Shown piece after piece: positions 1-10,367 of a stretch of 64,000 nt of DNA. The DNA lies in contig NZ_MSXV01000001.1 of the NCBI RefSeq assembly GCF_001945395.1, forward strand, positions 1 through 64,000, given 5' to 3'. The notes under the pieces are model-generated. The model saw only the letters and a list, made by a program, of their open reading frames with translations. It had not been told where the DNA came from and made no database searches. Position 1 is the first letter of the stretch, and each line of letters starts with the position of its first letter. The DNA comes from Pseudomonas sp. PA15(2017). Its GTDB lineage: Bacteria; Pseudomonadota; Gammaproteobacteria; Pseudomonadales; Pseudomonadaceae. The position numbers and the translations under genes were made by a program.

Positions 1-918
1 CTGAGAACCCCTGATTCTCCTGAGCTGAGGGAGCATTTTGGCTCTGGTAATACGGGCACCGAGCGCCAGACGCCTTTTCCGATGCTGCGCCTAGTTGCCT
101 TGATGAACGTGCGCTCCCACGTGATCCTCGATGCGCAGCTCGGTCCTTATCGCGGCAGTGAGATGCGCTTGGCCGAAACCTTCCTGGGCCAGATTCCGGA
201 CAATTCGATTACATTGTTCGACAAAGGCTTTTGGGGAGCTGATTTGCTGCTGAGCATTGCCGATGGGGGAAGCAATCGGCACTGGCTCACGCCAGCTCGC
301 AAGAACCTGGTGATGGAGGAAGTCGAGCGCTATGGCGAGCATGATCGTCGCGTACGGATGAAAGTCTCGCCTCAGGCTCGCAAACGAAACCCGGCTCTCC
401 CCACACACTGGGAAGTGCGCGAGGTCAGCTATCAAAGCCAGGGGTGTATCAGATCGCTGCTCACGTCGCTGCCGGTCGAGGACTACAGCGCAGAAGCGGT
501 CGCCGAACTATATCTGGAACGCTGGGAAATCGAGCTGGGCTTCCGGGATATCAAAAGCTCAATGCAGCAGAATGCGGTAACGCTGCGCAGCAAGAAGGTC
601 GACCTTATTTATCAAGAGGTCTGGGGACTTTTACTGGCTTACAACATCATCCGTCGAGAGGCCAGCCACGCCGCAATAGCCTTTGGCCGAACGCCTTCAG
701 ACATACGCTTCAAACCTGCCTGCCAGTACATTGCGGTACAACTGATCGTCATGGCAGCTGCTAATCCGGTATCGGCGACAGGCAGAAGGTTGGCTGAGTT
801 GCGGGGAGGTATCGGAGGGATGTTTCTGGATCACCGTCCAAGGCCGGGAAGAACCAGGACGGTGAAGATTTCCAAAACCCGATATCCAGTGGATCGTAAG
901 GCTGCTCCGCTTAAGTGA
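1..918 (+). CDS. IS4-family transposase, 5' part outside the window
   Basis: This is a DDE transposase that moves an insertion sequence. The reading frame is open from the first base, so the N-terminus lies upstream; the first internal ATG is at 82. Near position 510 the protein carries the IS4-family signature Y-x2-R-x3-E-x6-K (YLERWEIELGFRDIK), which includes the catalytic glutamate. An upstream stretch containing LFDKGFWGAD fits the region around the second catalytic aspartate. The C-terminal part is complete and ends in a normal stop. The next gene lies on the opposite strand only about 50 bp away, so the element was probably inserted just behind it. Family assignment is firm; the exact IS name was not determined. 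Confidence 0.88.
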   Translation: MRTPDSPELREHFGSGNTGTERQTPFPMLRLVALMNVRSHVILDAQLGPYRGSEMRLAETFLGQIPDNSITLFDKGFWGADLLLSIADGGSNRHWLTPARKNLVMEEVERYGEHDRRVRMKVSPQARKRNPALPTHWEVREVSYQSQGCIRSLLTSLPVEDYSAEAVAELYLERWEIELGFRDIKSSMQQNAVTLRSKKVDLIYQEVWGLLLAYNIIRREASHAAIAFGRTPSDIRFKPACQYIAVQLIVMAAANPVSATGRRLAELRGGIGGMFLDHRPRPGRTRTVKISKTRYPVDRKAAPLK

Positions 919-945
919 ACAGCATTACGCACGCGGGCGGGGCTT
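1..945 (+). mobile_element. IS4-family insertion sequence, right part
   Basis: The transposase gene shows that an IS4-family element enters from the left edge. The right end must fall between the transposase stop (918) and the end of the convergent DUF481 gene (966). No left end is visible, so neither the terminal inverted repeat nor the target duplication could be confirmed, and 945 is an estimate. Confidence 0.5.
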
Positions 946-966
946 TCAGCGTTGCAGCGAACCGGG

Positions 967-1971
967 TTACCAACCCACCCCGAAACCGATGGTGTAGCGG
1001 GTTTCATCCTTGTCGCCATCCGAGCCACTGACCTGATCCTTCGAGGCTTTCATGTTCAACGAGGCCCAGTCGGTGACCTTGTAGCGCAGGCCCACTTCGG
1101 CATCCAGTGAGTAATCAGCGGCACTGGCCAGCGGCTTGCCCACTTCGCCAGAGCTGAACAACTGGAAGGTCTTGCCGATCAGGTAGCGGTTGTAGTCCCA
1201 ACGCATGCTGATGGCGTAGAAGTCGTCCTGCTCGCCATTGGCATATTCGTAGTCGGAGCGATTGAGCAGACCGGCAACGGAAAATGCGCCCAGTTCGTTA
1301 TCCCAGAACTGGTAACCCGGACCGGTACCGATGGTGCGCTGACGCTCCAGGTCTTCGACCTTGTCGCGCTTGTACTCCAGACGCCCTTGCCAGAACCACT
1401 GTTCATCGAGGAAGCGGTCGAGGGCATATTCGGTGCCCCAGTTGTCGGTGCTGACCACGTCGTTGCGCAATTCACGGTTGTAGTCGACCTTCGCGTTGTG
1501 ACGCCATTTGCCGTGACGGGCCTGGGTCTTGAGGTCGATGTCATAGTCATCGGTGTCGCTCTCGGCCCGCTTGTAATCCATGGCCACATCGACGTTGCCC
1601 TTCCACATGAAGTCTTCGACGAAGGGCTTGGGCTTCATGATCTGCTTGATGCTGGCCAGCTCGACGGTTTTCGGTGCATCGCCATTGGCGAGAATCACCT
1701 TGCCCGAATCGGCGGCCTGCAGCGACTTGGCGCGCTCGCCGGTGATGTCGTTTTCCTTGACCAGCAACTCGCGATCGCTTTCCAGGGTGGCGACCTGCTT
1801 CCAGTCCAGCGGGATGGAACCACCGTAGGCGGTCTGCAGCATCAGTTTGCCGCCGTCGAAAACCTTGATGGTTCCGGTCAGACGGTCGCCGTTCTTCATC
1901 CATACGGTATCGGCCAGCAGCGGTGTGGCGGCTACGCTGAGGCCCAGGCACAACAAGGTACGAGTAAACAT
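967..1971 (-). CDS. DUF481 family (YdiY-like) outer-membrane protein
   Basis: The 334-residue protein begins with a clear signal peptide (about 20 residues ending PLLA-D). A short N-terminal segment with motifs such as MKNGDRLTG follows. The rest is rich in alternating hydrophobic and aromatic residues typical of a DUF481 beta barrel, ending in the aromatic residue W. The family is thought to form outer-membrane barrels; its substrate is unknown. The gene stands alone, divergent from the alkyltransferase-like gene, and its 3' end faces the IS4 element about 50 bp away. The insertion left the coding sequence intact but may have separated it from its native terminator. Confidence 0.85.
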   Translation of the reverse strand: MFTRTLLCLGLSVAATPLLADTVWMKNGDRLTGTIKVFDGGKLMLQTAYGGSIPLDWKQVATLESDRELLVKENDITGERAKSLQAADSGKVILANGDAPKTVELASIKQIMKPKPFVEDFMWKGNVDVAMDYKRAESDTDDYDIDLKTQARHGKWRHNAKVDYNRELRNDVVSTDNWGTEYALDRFLDEQWFWQGRLEYKRDKVEDLERQRTIGTGPGYQFWDNELGAFSVAGLLNRSDYEYANGEQDDFYAISMRWDYNRYLIGKTFQLFSSGEVGKPLASAADYSLDAEVGLRYKVTDWASLNMKASKDQVSGSDGDKDETRYTIGFGVGW

Positions 1972-2104
1972 AAGCGGATGCTGTCGCTCCGGTTCGCGGT
2001 AAATCGGGCATTATCCGCATACCCGACATTTGAGCAAGAAATGACCGACGGAAATGCCTCGAGTTCATTGACGGCCGACATCCAAACGGAGCGAGGAGAC
2101 TGCC

Positions 2105-2473
2105 ATGCCGACACGACAGCCCGATTACAGCGCGCCACTGGCCGACGATAACCAGCAGGCCCGCCGTGACGCCTTGTACCTGGCGCTGGCCCAGGTGCCG
2201 GCTGGCAAGGTGGTCACCTATGGCGAGCTGGCTGCGCTGGCAGGTCTGGGGCGCGCCGCACGCTGGGTCGGCCGAGCCCTCGGTCAGTTGCCCGATGGCA
2301 CTGCCCTGCCCTGGCATCGTGTGGTCGCTGCCGGGGGCCGCTTGAGCCTGACGACGGACTCGCCAAGCGGGGTTGAACAACGGGCCCGGTTGCGCGTCGA
2401 AGGGGTGCTATCCCACAATGGCCGGGTGGATATCCGACGTCACGGCTGGCGGCCCCTGGAGCACGAGGCATGA
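2105..2473 (+). CDS. Alkyltransferase-like protein (MGMT family, Atl type)
   Basis: This 122-residue protein has the MGMT DNA-binding domain fold but lacks alkyltransferase activity by inference. The active-site PCHRV motif of true O6-alkylguanine methyltransferases is replaced by PWHRV, with tryptophan at residue 70. In characterised Atl proteins this change gives a factor that binds O6-alkylguanine and hands the lesion to nucleotide-excision repair. The helix-turn-helix region and arginine finger (AARWVGRALG) are present. A good ribosome-binding site (GAGGAG) precedes the ATG. The gene is monocistronic and divergent from the DUF481 gene. Confidence 0.88.
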   Translation: MPTRQPDYSAPLADDNQQARRDALYLALAQVPAGKVVTYGELAALAGLGRAARWVGRALGQLPDGTALPWHRVVAAGGRLSLTTDSPSGVEQRARLRVEGVLSHNGRVDIRRHGWRPLEHEA

Positions 2474-2573
2474 GACTCGGTGCATCACGCGCAACCGGCT
2501 TGCACTGACCCGACCCTAGCCCCTAGAGTGCGCCACTTGTTCATGCTTTCTCCCCCCAGGCCGACCCCTTTCA

Positions 2574-4118
2574 ATGCATCGTAAAAGCTGGCGCGACGCG
2601 ATCGCCGCCTACTCCAGCCCCTCGACACTGGTTCTTCTGGTGCTTGGGTTCGCCGCCGGCCTGCCTTACATGTTGGTATTCTCGACCCTGTCGGTGTGGC
2701 TGCGTGAAGCCGGCGTGGCACGCGAGACTATCGGTTTCGCCAGCCTGATCGGCCTGGCCTACGCCTTCAAGTGGGTGTGGTCACCACTGCTCGACCAATG
2801 GCGCCTGCCGTTGCTCGGCAAGCTCGGCAGGCGGCGCTCGTGGCTGGTGCTGTCGCAGATTCTGATCGCCATCGGCCTGGCCGGCATGGCGCTTTGCGAT
2901 CCACACACTCACCTGACCTGGCTGATCGCCCTCGCCGTGCTGGTGGCCTTCGCCTCGGCGACCCAGGACATCGCCGTCGATGCCTACCGCCTGGAGATCG
3001 TCGACGACACCCGCCAAGCCGCCCTGGCTGCCAGCTACATGGCCGGCTACCGGGTCGCTGCACTGCTGGCCACCGCCGGCGCACTGTACGTCGCCGAGGG
3101 CCTCGGCTCGACCACCCTGCTCTATCAGCACGCAGCCTGGGCCGGTACCTACCTGCTGTTCGCCCTGCTGATGCTGCCGGGCCTGCTGACCAGCCTGTGG
3201 ATGAAAGAGCCGGCGGTGTCGATGAAGACCCAGTTGGCTGCCGCCAAATATGGGTTCAGCCACCAGATCGCTTCGGTGCTGGTGCTGATCGTGCTGTTGG
3301 TGTCGGTGCCGGCGATGTTCACCCAGCTCTACAACACCGACTTCCCCAGCCTGGTGACCGGCGAAGCCACGCTGCTCGACCTGCTGCTCGAGGACCGCGC
3401 CTTCCTGCGCGCCATCCTCTATACGATCCTGACCGCCCTGTGCCTGTCGTCGATGGGCCGCCGCGGTCTGGCGCCAGTGCTCACGCCGGTCAATGACTTC
3501 ATCCTGCGCTACCGCTGGCAGGCCTTCCTGCTACTGGGGCTGATCGCCACCTATCGCATGTCCGACACGGTCATGGGCGTGATGGCCAACGTCTTCTACA
3601 TCGACCAGGGCTTCACCAAGGACCAGATCGCCAGCGTCAGCAAACTGTTCGGGCTGATCATGACCCTGGTCGGCGCCGGCGCTGGCGGGTTGCTGATCGT
3701 GCGCTTCGGCATCATGCCGATCCTGTTCATCGGTGGCGCGGCGTCGGCGGCCACCAACCTGCTGTTCATGGTGCTGGCCGGCATGGGTGCCAACCTGCAG
3801 ATGCTGATCTTCACCATCTCGGCGGACAACTTCAGTTCCGGGCTGGCCACGGCGGCGTTCGTCGCCTACCTGTCGAGCCTGACCAACCTGAAGTTCTCGG
3901 CCACCCAATACGCGCTGCTGAGTTCCATCATGCTGCTGCTGCCACGCCTGATCGGTGGCTATTCCGGCGTGCTGGTGGAGAAGTTCGGTTACGCGGATTT
4001 CTTCCTGATCACCGCGCTGATGGGCGTGCCGACCCTGCTGCTGATCCTGCTGCAGTGGCATCGCCAGGGCAACCGGGCCAGTGCGCTACCGGCCGACGAG
4101 CCGCCGAAACAGGAATGA
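2574..4118 (+). CDS. ampG: Muropeptide MFS permease AmpG
   Basis: AmpG imports GlcNAc-anhydro-MurNAc peptides released during wall turnover, feeding peptidoglycan recycling and, in pseudomonads, AmpR-controlled AmpC beta-lactamase expression. The 514-residue protein is almost entirely hydrophobic with about a dozen or more membrane segments. It shows the AmpG-type N-terminus (FAAGLPYMLVFSTLSVWLREAG) and the cytoplasmic loop KWVWSPLLDQWRLP. It lies upstream of mscS and yajQ, as in P. aeruginosa where ampG is PA4393. The ATG at 2574 has no good Shine-Dalgarno sequence close by. A bidirectional terminator follows the stop codon. Confidence 0.92.
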   Translation: MHRKSWRDAIAAYSSPSTLVLLVLGFAAGLPYMLVFSTLSVWLREAGVARETIGFASLIGLAYAFKWVWSPLLDQWRLPLLGKLGRRRSWLVLSQILIAIGLAGMALCDPHTHLTWLIALAVLVAFASATQDIAVDAYRLEIVDDTRQAALAASYMAGYRVAALLATAGALYVAEGLGSTTLLYQHAAWAGTYLLFALLMLPGLLTSLWMKEPAVSMKTQLAAAKYGFSHQIASVLVLIVLLVSVPAMFTQLYNTDFPSLVTGEATLLDLLLEDRAFLRAILYTILTALCLSSMGRRGLAPVLTPVNDFILRYRWQAFLLLGLIATYRMSDTVMGVMANVFYIDQGFTKDQIASVSKLFGLIMTLVGAGAGGLLIVRFGIMPILFIGGAASAATNLLFMVLAGMGANLQMLIFTISADNFSSGLATAAFVAYLSSLTNLKFSATQYALLSSIMLLLPRLIGGYSGVLVEKFGYADFFLITALMGVPTLLLILLQWHRQGNRASALPADEPPKQE

Positions 4119-4126
4119 CGCCCATG

Positions 4127-4152
4127 AAAAAGCCGACTCTCGTCGGCTTTTT
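4127..4152. terminator. Bidirectional terminator between ampG and mscS
   Basis: The inverted repeat GCCGAC-TCTC-GTCGGC (4132-4147) is flanked by an A-run on the left and a T-run on the right. It can therefore terminate the ampG transcript on the plus strand and the mscS transcript on the minus strand. Confidence 0.85.
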
Positions 4153-4171
4153 CATTTCTGCGTGCCGCGTT

Positions 4172-5008
4172 TCAGCCGGCCTTGCCCTGCTGAACCATCT
4201 GCACCATGCGCGGCGGCTGCGCCAGCTCGACACCTTCGGCGCGCAGGCGATCGCGTACGCTCTCGTTGAGCATGAAGATTACCGGCCAGTAGTCGCCGGC
4301 TGCCGTCCACATACGCAGCGACAGGTTGATCGAGGTTTCGCCCAGGTTGGATACCACCACCACCGGCGCCGGCTCCTGGTGCACGCGCGCATCCTTGGAG
4401 AGCTCCAGCAGCACTTCGCGGGCCTTGGCCAGGTCGGCATCGTAGTCGAGCTTCACGTCGTACAGCACCTGGCGGGTATTCTGCCGCGAGTGGTTGGTGA
4501 TGATGCCGTTGGACAAGGTGCCGTTGGGCACGATCACCACCTTGTTGTCACCGGTGCGCAGCACGGTGTGGAAGATCTGGATGTAGTCCACCGAGCCGGA
4601 AACACCCTGGGCCTCGATGAAATCGCCGGCCTTGAATGGGCGGAACAGCATGATCAGCACGCCGCCAGCGAAGTTCGCCAGGCTGCCCTGCAGCGCCAGG
4701 CCGATGGCCAGGCCGGCCGCACCGATCACCGCGATGAACGAAGTGGTCTCCACGCCGATCATCGACGCCACGCTGATGATCAGCAGCACCTTGAGCACGA
4801 TGCTCGCCAGGCTGCCGATGAAGCTGCTCAGCGCGCGATCGACCTTGCGGCCGTCCATCAGGGCGCTGACCTTGCCTGTCAGCTTGCTGATCAGCCACCA
4901 GCCGATCAACAGGGTTACGATGGCCAGGGTCAGTTTGCCGCTGTACTGCAGCAATACCGGAATCCAGGCCTGCGACATCACGACCAACTGGTCGATGCTC
5001 ATATCCAT
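4172..5008 (-). CDS. mscS: Small-conductance mechanosensitive channel MscS
   Basis: This 278-residue inner-membrane channel opens under membrane tension and releases solutes after hypo-osmotic shock. The sequence has three N-terminal membrane segments. The third holds the glycine/alanine-rich pore helix (about residues 92-115, GAAGLAIGLALQGSLANFAGG). This is followed by the beta domain (FRPFKAGDFIE, VPNGTLSNGIITNHS) and the C-terminal alpha/beta vestibule. Length and motifs match E. coli MscS-type proteins rather than the larger MscK/YbdG types. The gene lies convergent with ampG and upstream of yajQ in the same orientation, matching P. aeruginosa PA4394. Confidence 0.9.
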   Translation of the reverse strand: MDMSIDQLVVMSQAWIPVLLQYSGKLTLAIVTLLIGWWLISKLTGKVSALMDGRKVDRALSSFIGSLASIVLKVLLIISVASMIGVETTSFIAVIGAAGLAIGLALQGSLANFAGGVLIMLFRPFKAGDFIEAQGVSGSVDYIQIFHTVLRTGDNKVVIVPNGTLSNGIITNHSRQNTRQVLYDVKLDYDADLAKAREVLLELSKDARVHQEPAPVVVVSNLGETSINLSLRMWTAAGDYWPVIFMLNESVRDRLRAEGVELAQPPRMVQMVQQGKAG

Positions 5009-5089
5009 CGGGCATTCCTTCTAGCAATGCAAACGAAAACGCCATGCGTTCGGACGGGCGCTCAGGAAATTGCGACGCCCACCGTTCGC

Positions 5090-5108
5090 CGGGGTTCAAT
5101 AAACCCCG
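5090..5108 (-). terminator. Hairpin 3' of yajQ
   Basis: A 7-bp stem (CGGGGTT 5090-5096, AACCCCG 5102-5108) with a 5-nt loop lies directly after the yajQ stop on the minus strand. No uridine run follows, so intrinsic termination is uncertain; it may be a 3'-end stabiliser. Confidence 0.35.
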
Positions 5109-5113
5109 CCGTA

Positions 5114-5593
5114 TCAGTCGCGAAAATTGTTGTACTGCAGGGGCATGCCGAAATCCTTGCCACGCAGCGAGGCGATGCATTCCTGCAGGTCGTCGCGCTT
5201 CTTGCCGGTGACCCGCACCTGTTCGCCCTGAATGGCGGCCTGCACCTTGAGCTTGGCTTCCTTGATGTGGGCGACGATCTTCTTGGCCAGCTCCTTGTCG
5301 ATGCCTTCGCGGAATTCGACCTCCTGTTTGACCACCTTGCCGGACGCGTAGGGGTCCTTGGTTTCCATACACTGGCTGTCGATCTTGCGCTTGATCAGAC
5401 AGCCGCGAATGATGTCGAGCATCTGCTCGAGCATGAAATCGGCTTCGGCGGTCAGCGTGACGGCCTTGTCCTTGACCTCGAAGCTGCACTTGCCGCGCAG
5501 GTCGAAGCGCCGCTCCAGCTCCTTGGTGGCATTGTCCAGGGCATTGGTGAGTTCGTGTTTGTCCAGCTCCGACACCACGTCGAACGAGGGCAT
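5114..5593 (-). CDS. yajQ: YajQ family nucleotide-binding protein (UPF0234)
   Basis: This 159-residue cytosolic protein has two ferredoxin-like domains and full family length. It starts with the hallmark [15 protein letters not shown] and ends with the conserved [10 protein letters not shown]. Members of this family bind c-di-GMP in Xanthomonas and Pseudomonas and act as effectors with transcription factors; older work reports nucleic-acid binding. The gene is upstream of and co-directional with mscS. It diverges from the response-regulator gene across a 263-bp intergenic region. Confidence 0.93.
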   Translation of the reverse strand: MPSFDVVSELDKHELTNALDNATKELERRFDLRGKCSFEVKDKAVTLTAEADFMLEQMLDIIRGCLIKRKIDSQCMETKDPYASGKVVKQEVEFREGIDKELAKKIVAHIKEAKLKVQAAIQGEQVRVTGKKRDDLQECIASLRGKDFGMPLQYNNFRD

Positions 5594-5741
5594 GGAAATC
5601 CTCCAGATATAAAGCGCGATCGGGCAGCGCTGTTTCGCGATTCACCGACTGGCAGCCACCTGTGCAGCGATGCGAGCTGCATCGTGCTGGGCGCCGGTTC
5701 GCGAGATCGTGAATAAGTTCTGCGCAAATCGCGCGGATGGC

Positions 5742-5772
5742 TTGACGATAAAATTGGCGCGATCATTATATC
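5742..5772. promoter_or_regulatory. Candidate divergent promoter region (yajQ / response regulator)
   Basis: The 5594-5856 intergenic stretch contains a perfect TATAAT on the minus strand (5765-5770) that could serve yajQ, though its -35 is poor. On the plus strand TTGACG (5742-5747) and TATATC (5767-5772) are 19 bp apart, which is wider than usual. The two elements overlap. The assignment is tentative. Confidence 0.3.
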
Positions 5773-5856
5773 CGCTCTGATACAGACCGCTCGGCGTTGT
5801 ATTGGTTACTCCCCTTCCCTCGACCCGTTTTCCTGCCAACGAGTGCCATAAAAAAC

Positions 5857-7727
<1,871 letters not shown>

Positions 7728-7767
7728 GTCACGCGCTAACCTGCGCCCTCACCTGTCACCACGAAAC

Positions 7768-9777
7768 ATGCCCATGCGCCTGCGCCACCGCCTGAAGAAC
7801 CTCCCCGTTGGCCGAAAATTGCTCGCGGCGCTGCTGGTCCTGCTGGCTGCCGTGCTGGTGGTCGCCAACATGACCTTCATCAGCGCGGCCTACTGGATCT
7901 CCCAGGAAAGCGTCGCCCCCCAGGCACTGCAGACCCTCGGCCGGCTGTTCGCCACTTCGGCCCTGAGCCGCGAGGCCCTGAGTTCGCGCGAAGCAGCCCA
8001 CGAGTTGCTGAAACGCCTGGATGGCTATGGCCCGCTGCGCGCCGCGGTGATCTACGACGCCGCTGGCAACAGCATGGCGCAACTGCAGCGTGGCGAAAAA
8101 CTCGATCTGCCCACCCAGGTCGATGCGCTGGACAACTGGCGCATCGGTGAATTCCGCGCCAACCAGCTGATCGAACTGCCCCAGGCCGATGCCCCACCTG
8201 GGCACCTGCTGCTGGTCGCCTCCAGCGAGTTGCCGGGCGCTTTCTACACCGGCACCGTGACCGCCAGCCTGGTGATCCTCGGCTTCAGCCTGGTGCTCTG
8301 GCTGCTGGTGGCGCGGCAGATCCGCCGCCTGGTCACCAGCCCGATCAAACGCCTCGAAGAGCTGACCCGCCAGGTCACCCGCGAGGAGAACTACTCGCTG
8401 CGCGCGCGGCGCGGCAATCGCGATGAAATCGGCAGTCTGGCCGAGGCCTTCAACACCATGCTCGAGCGCATCGAAGCGCGCGAGCAGCAGCTCAAGCGCG
8501 CCCGCGACGACTCCGAGGAAGCCTACAACCAGGCCCGCGGCCTGGCCGAGGAAACGCGCCTGTCCAATCGCAAGCTGGAACTCGAAGTGCAGGTGCGCAG
8601 CAAGATCGAGAAAAAGCTCACCGGTTTCCAGAACTACCTCAACAGCATCATCGACTCCATGCCCTCGGCGCTGATCGCCCTGGACGAACAGCTGTACGTG
8701 GCGCAGTGGAATCAGGAAGCCAGCGCGCTGTCCGGTACCTCCATCGACGAGGCGGTCAACCAGCCAGTGTTCCTCGCCTTCCCGCTGCTCAAGCCCTACC
8801 TGTCCAAACTCAAGCGCACCGCCGAGCAGCACCGGGTCGAGAAGATCGAACGCGTCACCTGGATTCGCGACGACGAGCCCCATCACTACGCCCTGACCTT
8901 CTACCCGCTGATCGGCAGTATCGGCCGTGGCGTGGTGATCCGTATCGACGACATCACCCAGCGCCTGAACCTCGAAGAGGTCATGGTGCAGTCCGAGAAG
9001 ATGCTTTCCGTGGGCGGCCTGGCGGCCGGCATGGCGCACGAGATCAACAACCCGCTGGGCGCCATCCTGCACAACGTGCAGAACATCCGCCGGCGCCTGT
9101 CGCCGGAGCTGCCACGCAATCAGGAGCAGGCCGAACTGGCCGACGTCAGCCTGACGGCCATCGACCGCTACCTGAGCGCCCGGGAAATTCCCATGCTGCT
9201 CGACGGCATCCAGCAGGCCGGGGCGCGGGCCTCGAAGATCGTCACCCACATGCTCAGTTTCAGCCGCCTGAGCAACCGGCAGCTGGCGCCCTGCCAGCTG
9301 CCGGCGCTGATCGACCAGGCCGTGGAGATCGCCAGCAACGACTTCGACCTGACCGAAAGCTTCGACTTCAAGAGCCTGCTGATCCAGCGCGAATTCGATC
9401 CGCAGCTCGGGCCGATTCCCGGCATCGCCAACGAACTGGAACAGGTGCTGCTCAACCTGCTGAAGAACGCCGCCCAGGCCATCCACCTGCGCGACGACGA
9501 CAGCATCCCCGGCAAGCTGATCCTGCGCACGCGCCTGGCGCCGCCATGGGCCGAAGTGCAGGTCGAGGACAATGGCGTGGGTATTCCCGAAGCCGTGCGC
9601 AAGCGTATCTTCGAACCGTTCTTCACCACCAAGGAAGTCGGCCAGGGCACCGGCCTGGGGCTCTCGGTCTCGTACTTCATCGTCACCAACAACCACAAGG
9701 GCCAGATGGAGGTGCACTCGCGCACCGGCCAGGGCACCTGCTTCACCCTGCGCTTGCCGCTGGGCGTAGGCAACTGA
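7768..9777 (+). CDS. Membrane-bound sensor histidine kinase (HAMP-PAS-HisKA-HATPase)
   Basis: The 669-residue protein has a first membrane helix at about residues 18-40, a periplasmic sensor region (about 41-160) and a second helix at about 163-183. A HAMP domain and coiled coil (184-285) and a PAS-like domain (about 287-400) follow. The HisKA box GMAHEINNPLGA puts the phosphoacceptor at H424. The ATPase domain has the N box (NLLKNAAQAI), G1 (DNGVGIP) and G2 (GQGTGLGLSVS). There is no receiver domain. It lies one gene from the response regulator at 5857, the likely partner (P. aeruginosa PA4398/PA4396 arrangement). The ligand is unknown. A second ATG is two codons in. Confidence 0.9.
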   Translation: MPMRLRHRLKNLPVGRKLLAALLVLLAAVLVVANMTFISAAYWISQESVAPQALQTLGRLFATSALSREALSSREAAHELLKRLDGYGPLRAAVIYDAAGNSMAQLQRGEKLDLPTQVDALDNWRIGEFRANQLIELPQADAPPGHLLLVASSELPGAFYTGTVTASLVILGFSLVLWLLVARQIRRLVTSPIKRLEELTRQVTREENYSLRARRGNRDEIGSLAEAFNTMLERIEAREQQLKRARDDSEEAYNQARGLAEETRLSNRKLELEVQVRSKIEKKLTGFQNYLNSIIDSMPSALIALDEQLYVAQWNQEASALSGTSIDEAVNQPVFLAFPLLKPYLSKLKRTAEQHRVEKIERVTWIRDDEPHHYALTFYPLIGSIGRGVVIRIDDITQRLNLEEVMVQSEKMLSVGGLAAGMAHEINNPLGAILHNVQNIRRRLSPELPRNQEQAELADVSLTAIDRYLSAREIPMLLDGIQQAGARASKIVTHMLSFSRLSNRQLAPCQLPALIDQAVEIASNDFDLTESFDFKSLLIQREFDPQLGPIPGIANELEQVLLNLLKNAAQAIHLRDDDSIPGKLILRTRLAPPWAEVQVEDNGVGIPEAVRKRIFEPFFTTKEVGQGTGLGLSVSYFIVTNNHKGQMEVHSRTGQGTCFTLRLPLGVGN

Positions 9778-9791
9778 TCAGCGGAGACGCC

Positions 9792-10367
9792 ATGGGTTAT
9801 CGACTCTCGAAAATCTACACACGCACCGGCGATGCCGGGCAGACCGGCCTGGCCGATGGTCGCCGCGTGGCCAAGGATCACCCTCGCATCGAAGCCATCG
9901 GCGAAGTGGACACCCTCAACAGCCAGCTCGGCCTGCTGCTCGCCGACCTGCTCGAAGAGCAGGCGAGCCATCCGGGGCTCGGCGAGCTGGTCGAGGTGCT
10001 CGCGCCCTGCCAGCACCGCCTGTTCGACCTTGGTGGCGAGCTGGCGATGCCCGAATACCATGCGCTGCAGAGCGCCGAAATCGAGCGCCTGGAAACGGCC
10101 ATCGACCGCTGGAACGAGGAAGTCGGGCCGCTCACCAACTTCATCCTGCCCGGCGGCTCGCGGTTGATCGCCCAGGCCCACCTGTGTCGCAGCAGCGCCC
10201 GCACTGCCGAGCGGCGCTGCGGCCAGCTGCATGCCATCGAAACGCTGCGCGGTGAGCTGCTGGCCTACATCAACCGGCTGTCCGACCTGCTGTTCGTGGC
10301 CGCGCGGCTGATCGCCCGGCGCCTGGGCATCGACGAAGTGCTCTGGCAGGCCGCCGTCAAAGGCTGA
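9792..10367 (+). CDS. Cob(I)alamin adenosyltransferase, PduO type
   Basis: This 191-residue enzyme transfers adenosyl from ATP to cob(I)alamin to form adenosylcobalamin. The N-terminal ATP-binding motif TRTGDAGQTGLADGRRVAK, the IGEVDTLNSQLG segment and the arginine-rich SSARTAERR helix are diagnostic of the PduO/EutT-like ATR family. A Shine-Dalgarno GGAGA lies just upstream of the ATG, and the gene follows the kinase gene by 14 bp, so co-transcription is likely. The 3' end overlaps the convergent pseudouridine-synthase gene by 11 bp. Confidence 0.9.
   Translation: MGYRLSKIYTRTGDAGQTGLADGRRVAKDHPRIEAIGEVDTLNSQLGLLLADLLEEQASHPGLGELVEVLAPCQHRLFDLGGELAMPEYHALQSAEIERLETAIDRWNEEVGPLTNFILPGGSRLIAQAHLCRSSARTAERRCGQLHAIETLRGELLAYINRLSDLLFVAARLIARRLGIDEVLWQAAVKG

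Noticed and set aside
5797-5856. A 20-residue N-terminal extension of the response regulator
   Set aside because: The receiver domain starts normally from 5857, and the extension has no ribosome-binding site or conserved residues.
7756-9717. A 653-codon minus-strand open frame opposite the histidine kinase
   Set aside because: The plus-strand kinase has all catalytic boxes in order; the antisense product resembles no known protein.
10357-10367. Overlap of two convergent genes as a possible frameshift or gene fusion
   Set aside because: Both proteins end at normal family lengths, so an 11-bp tail overlap is sufficient explanation.
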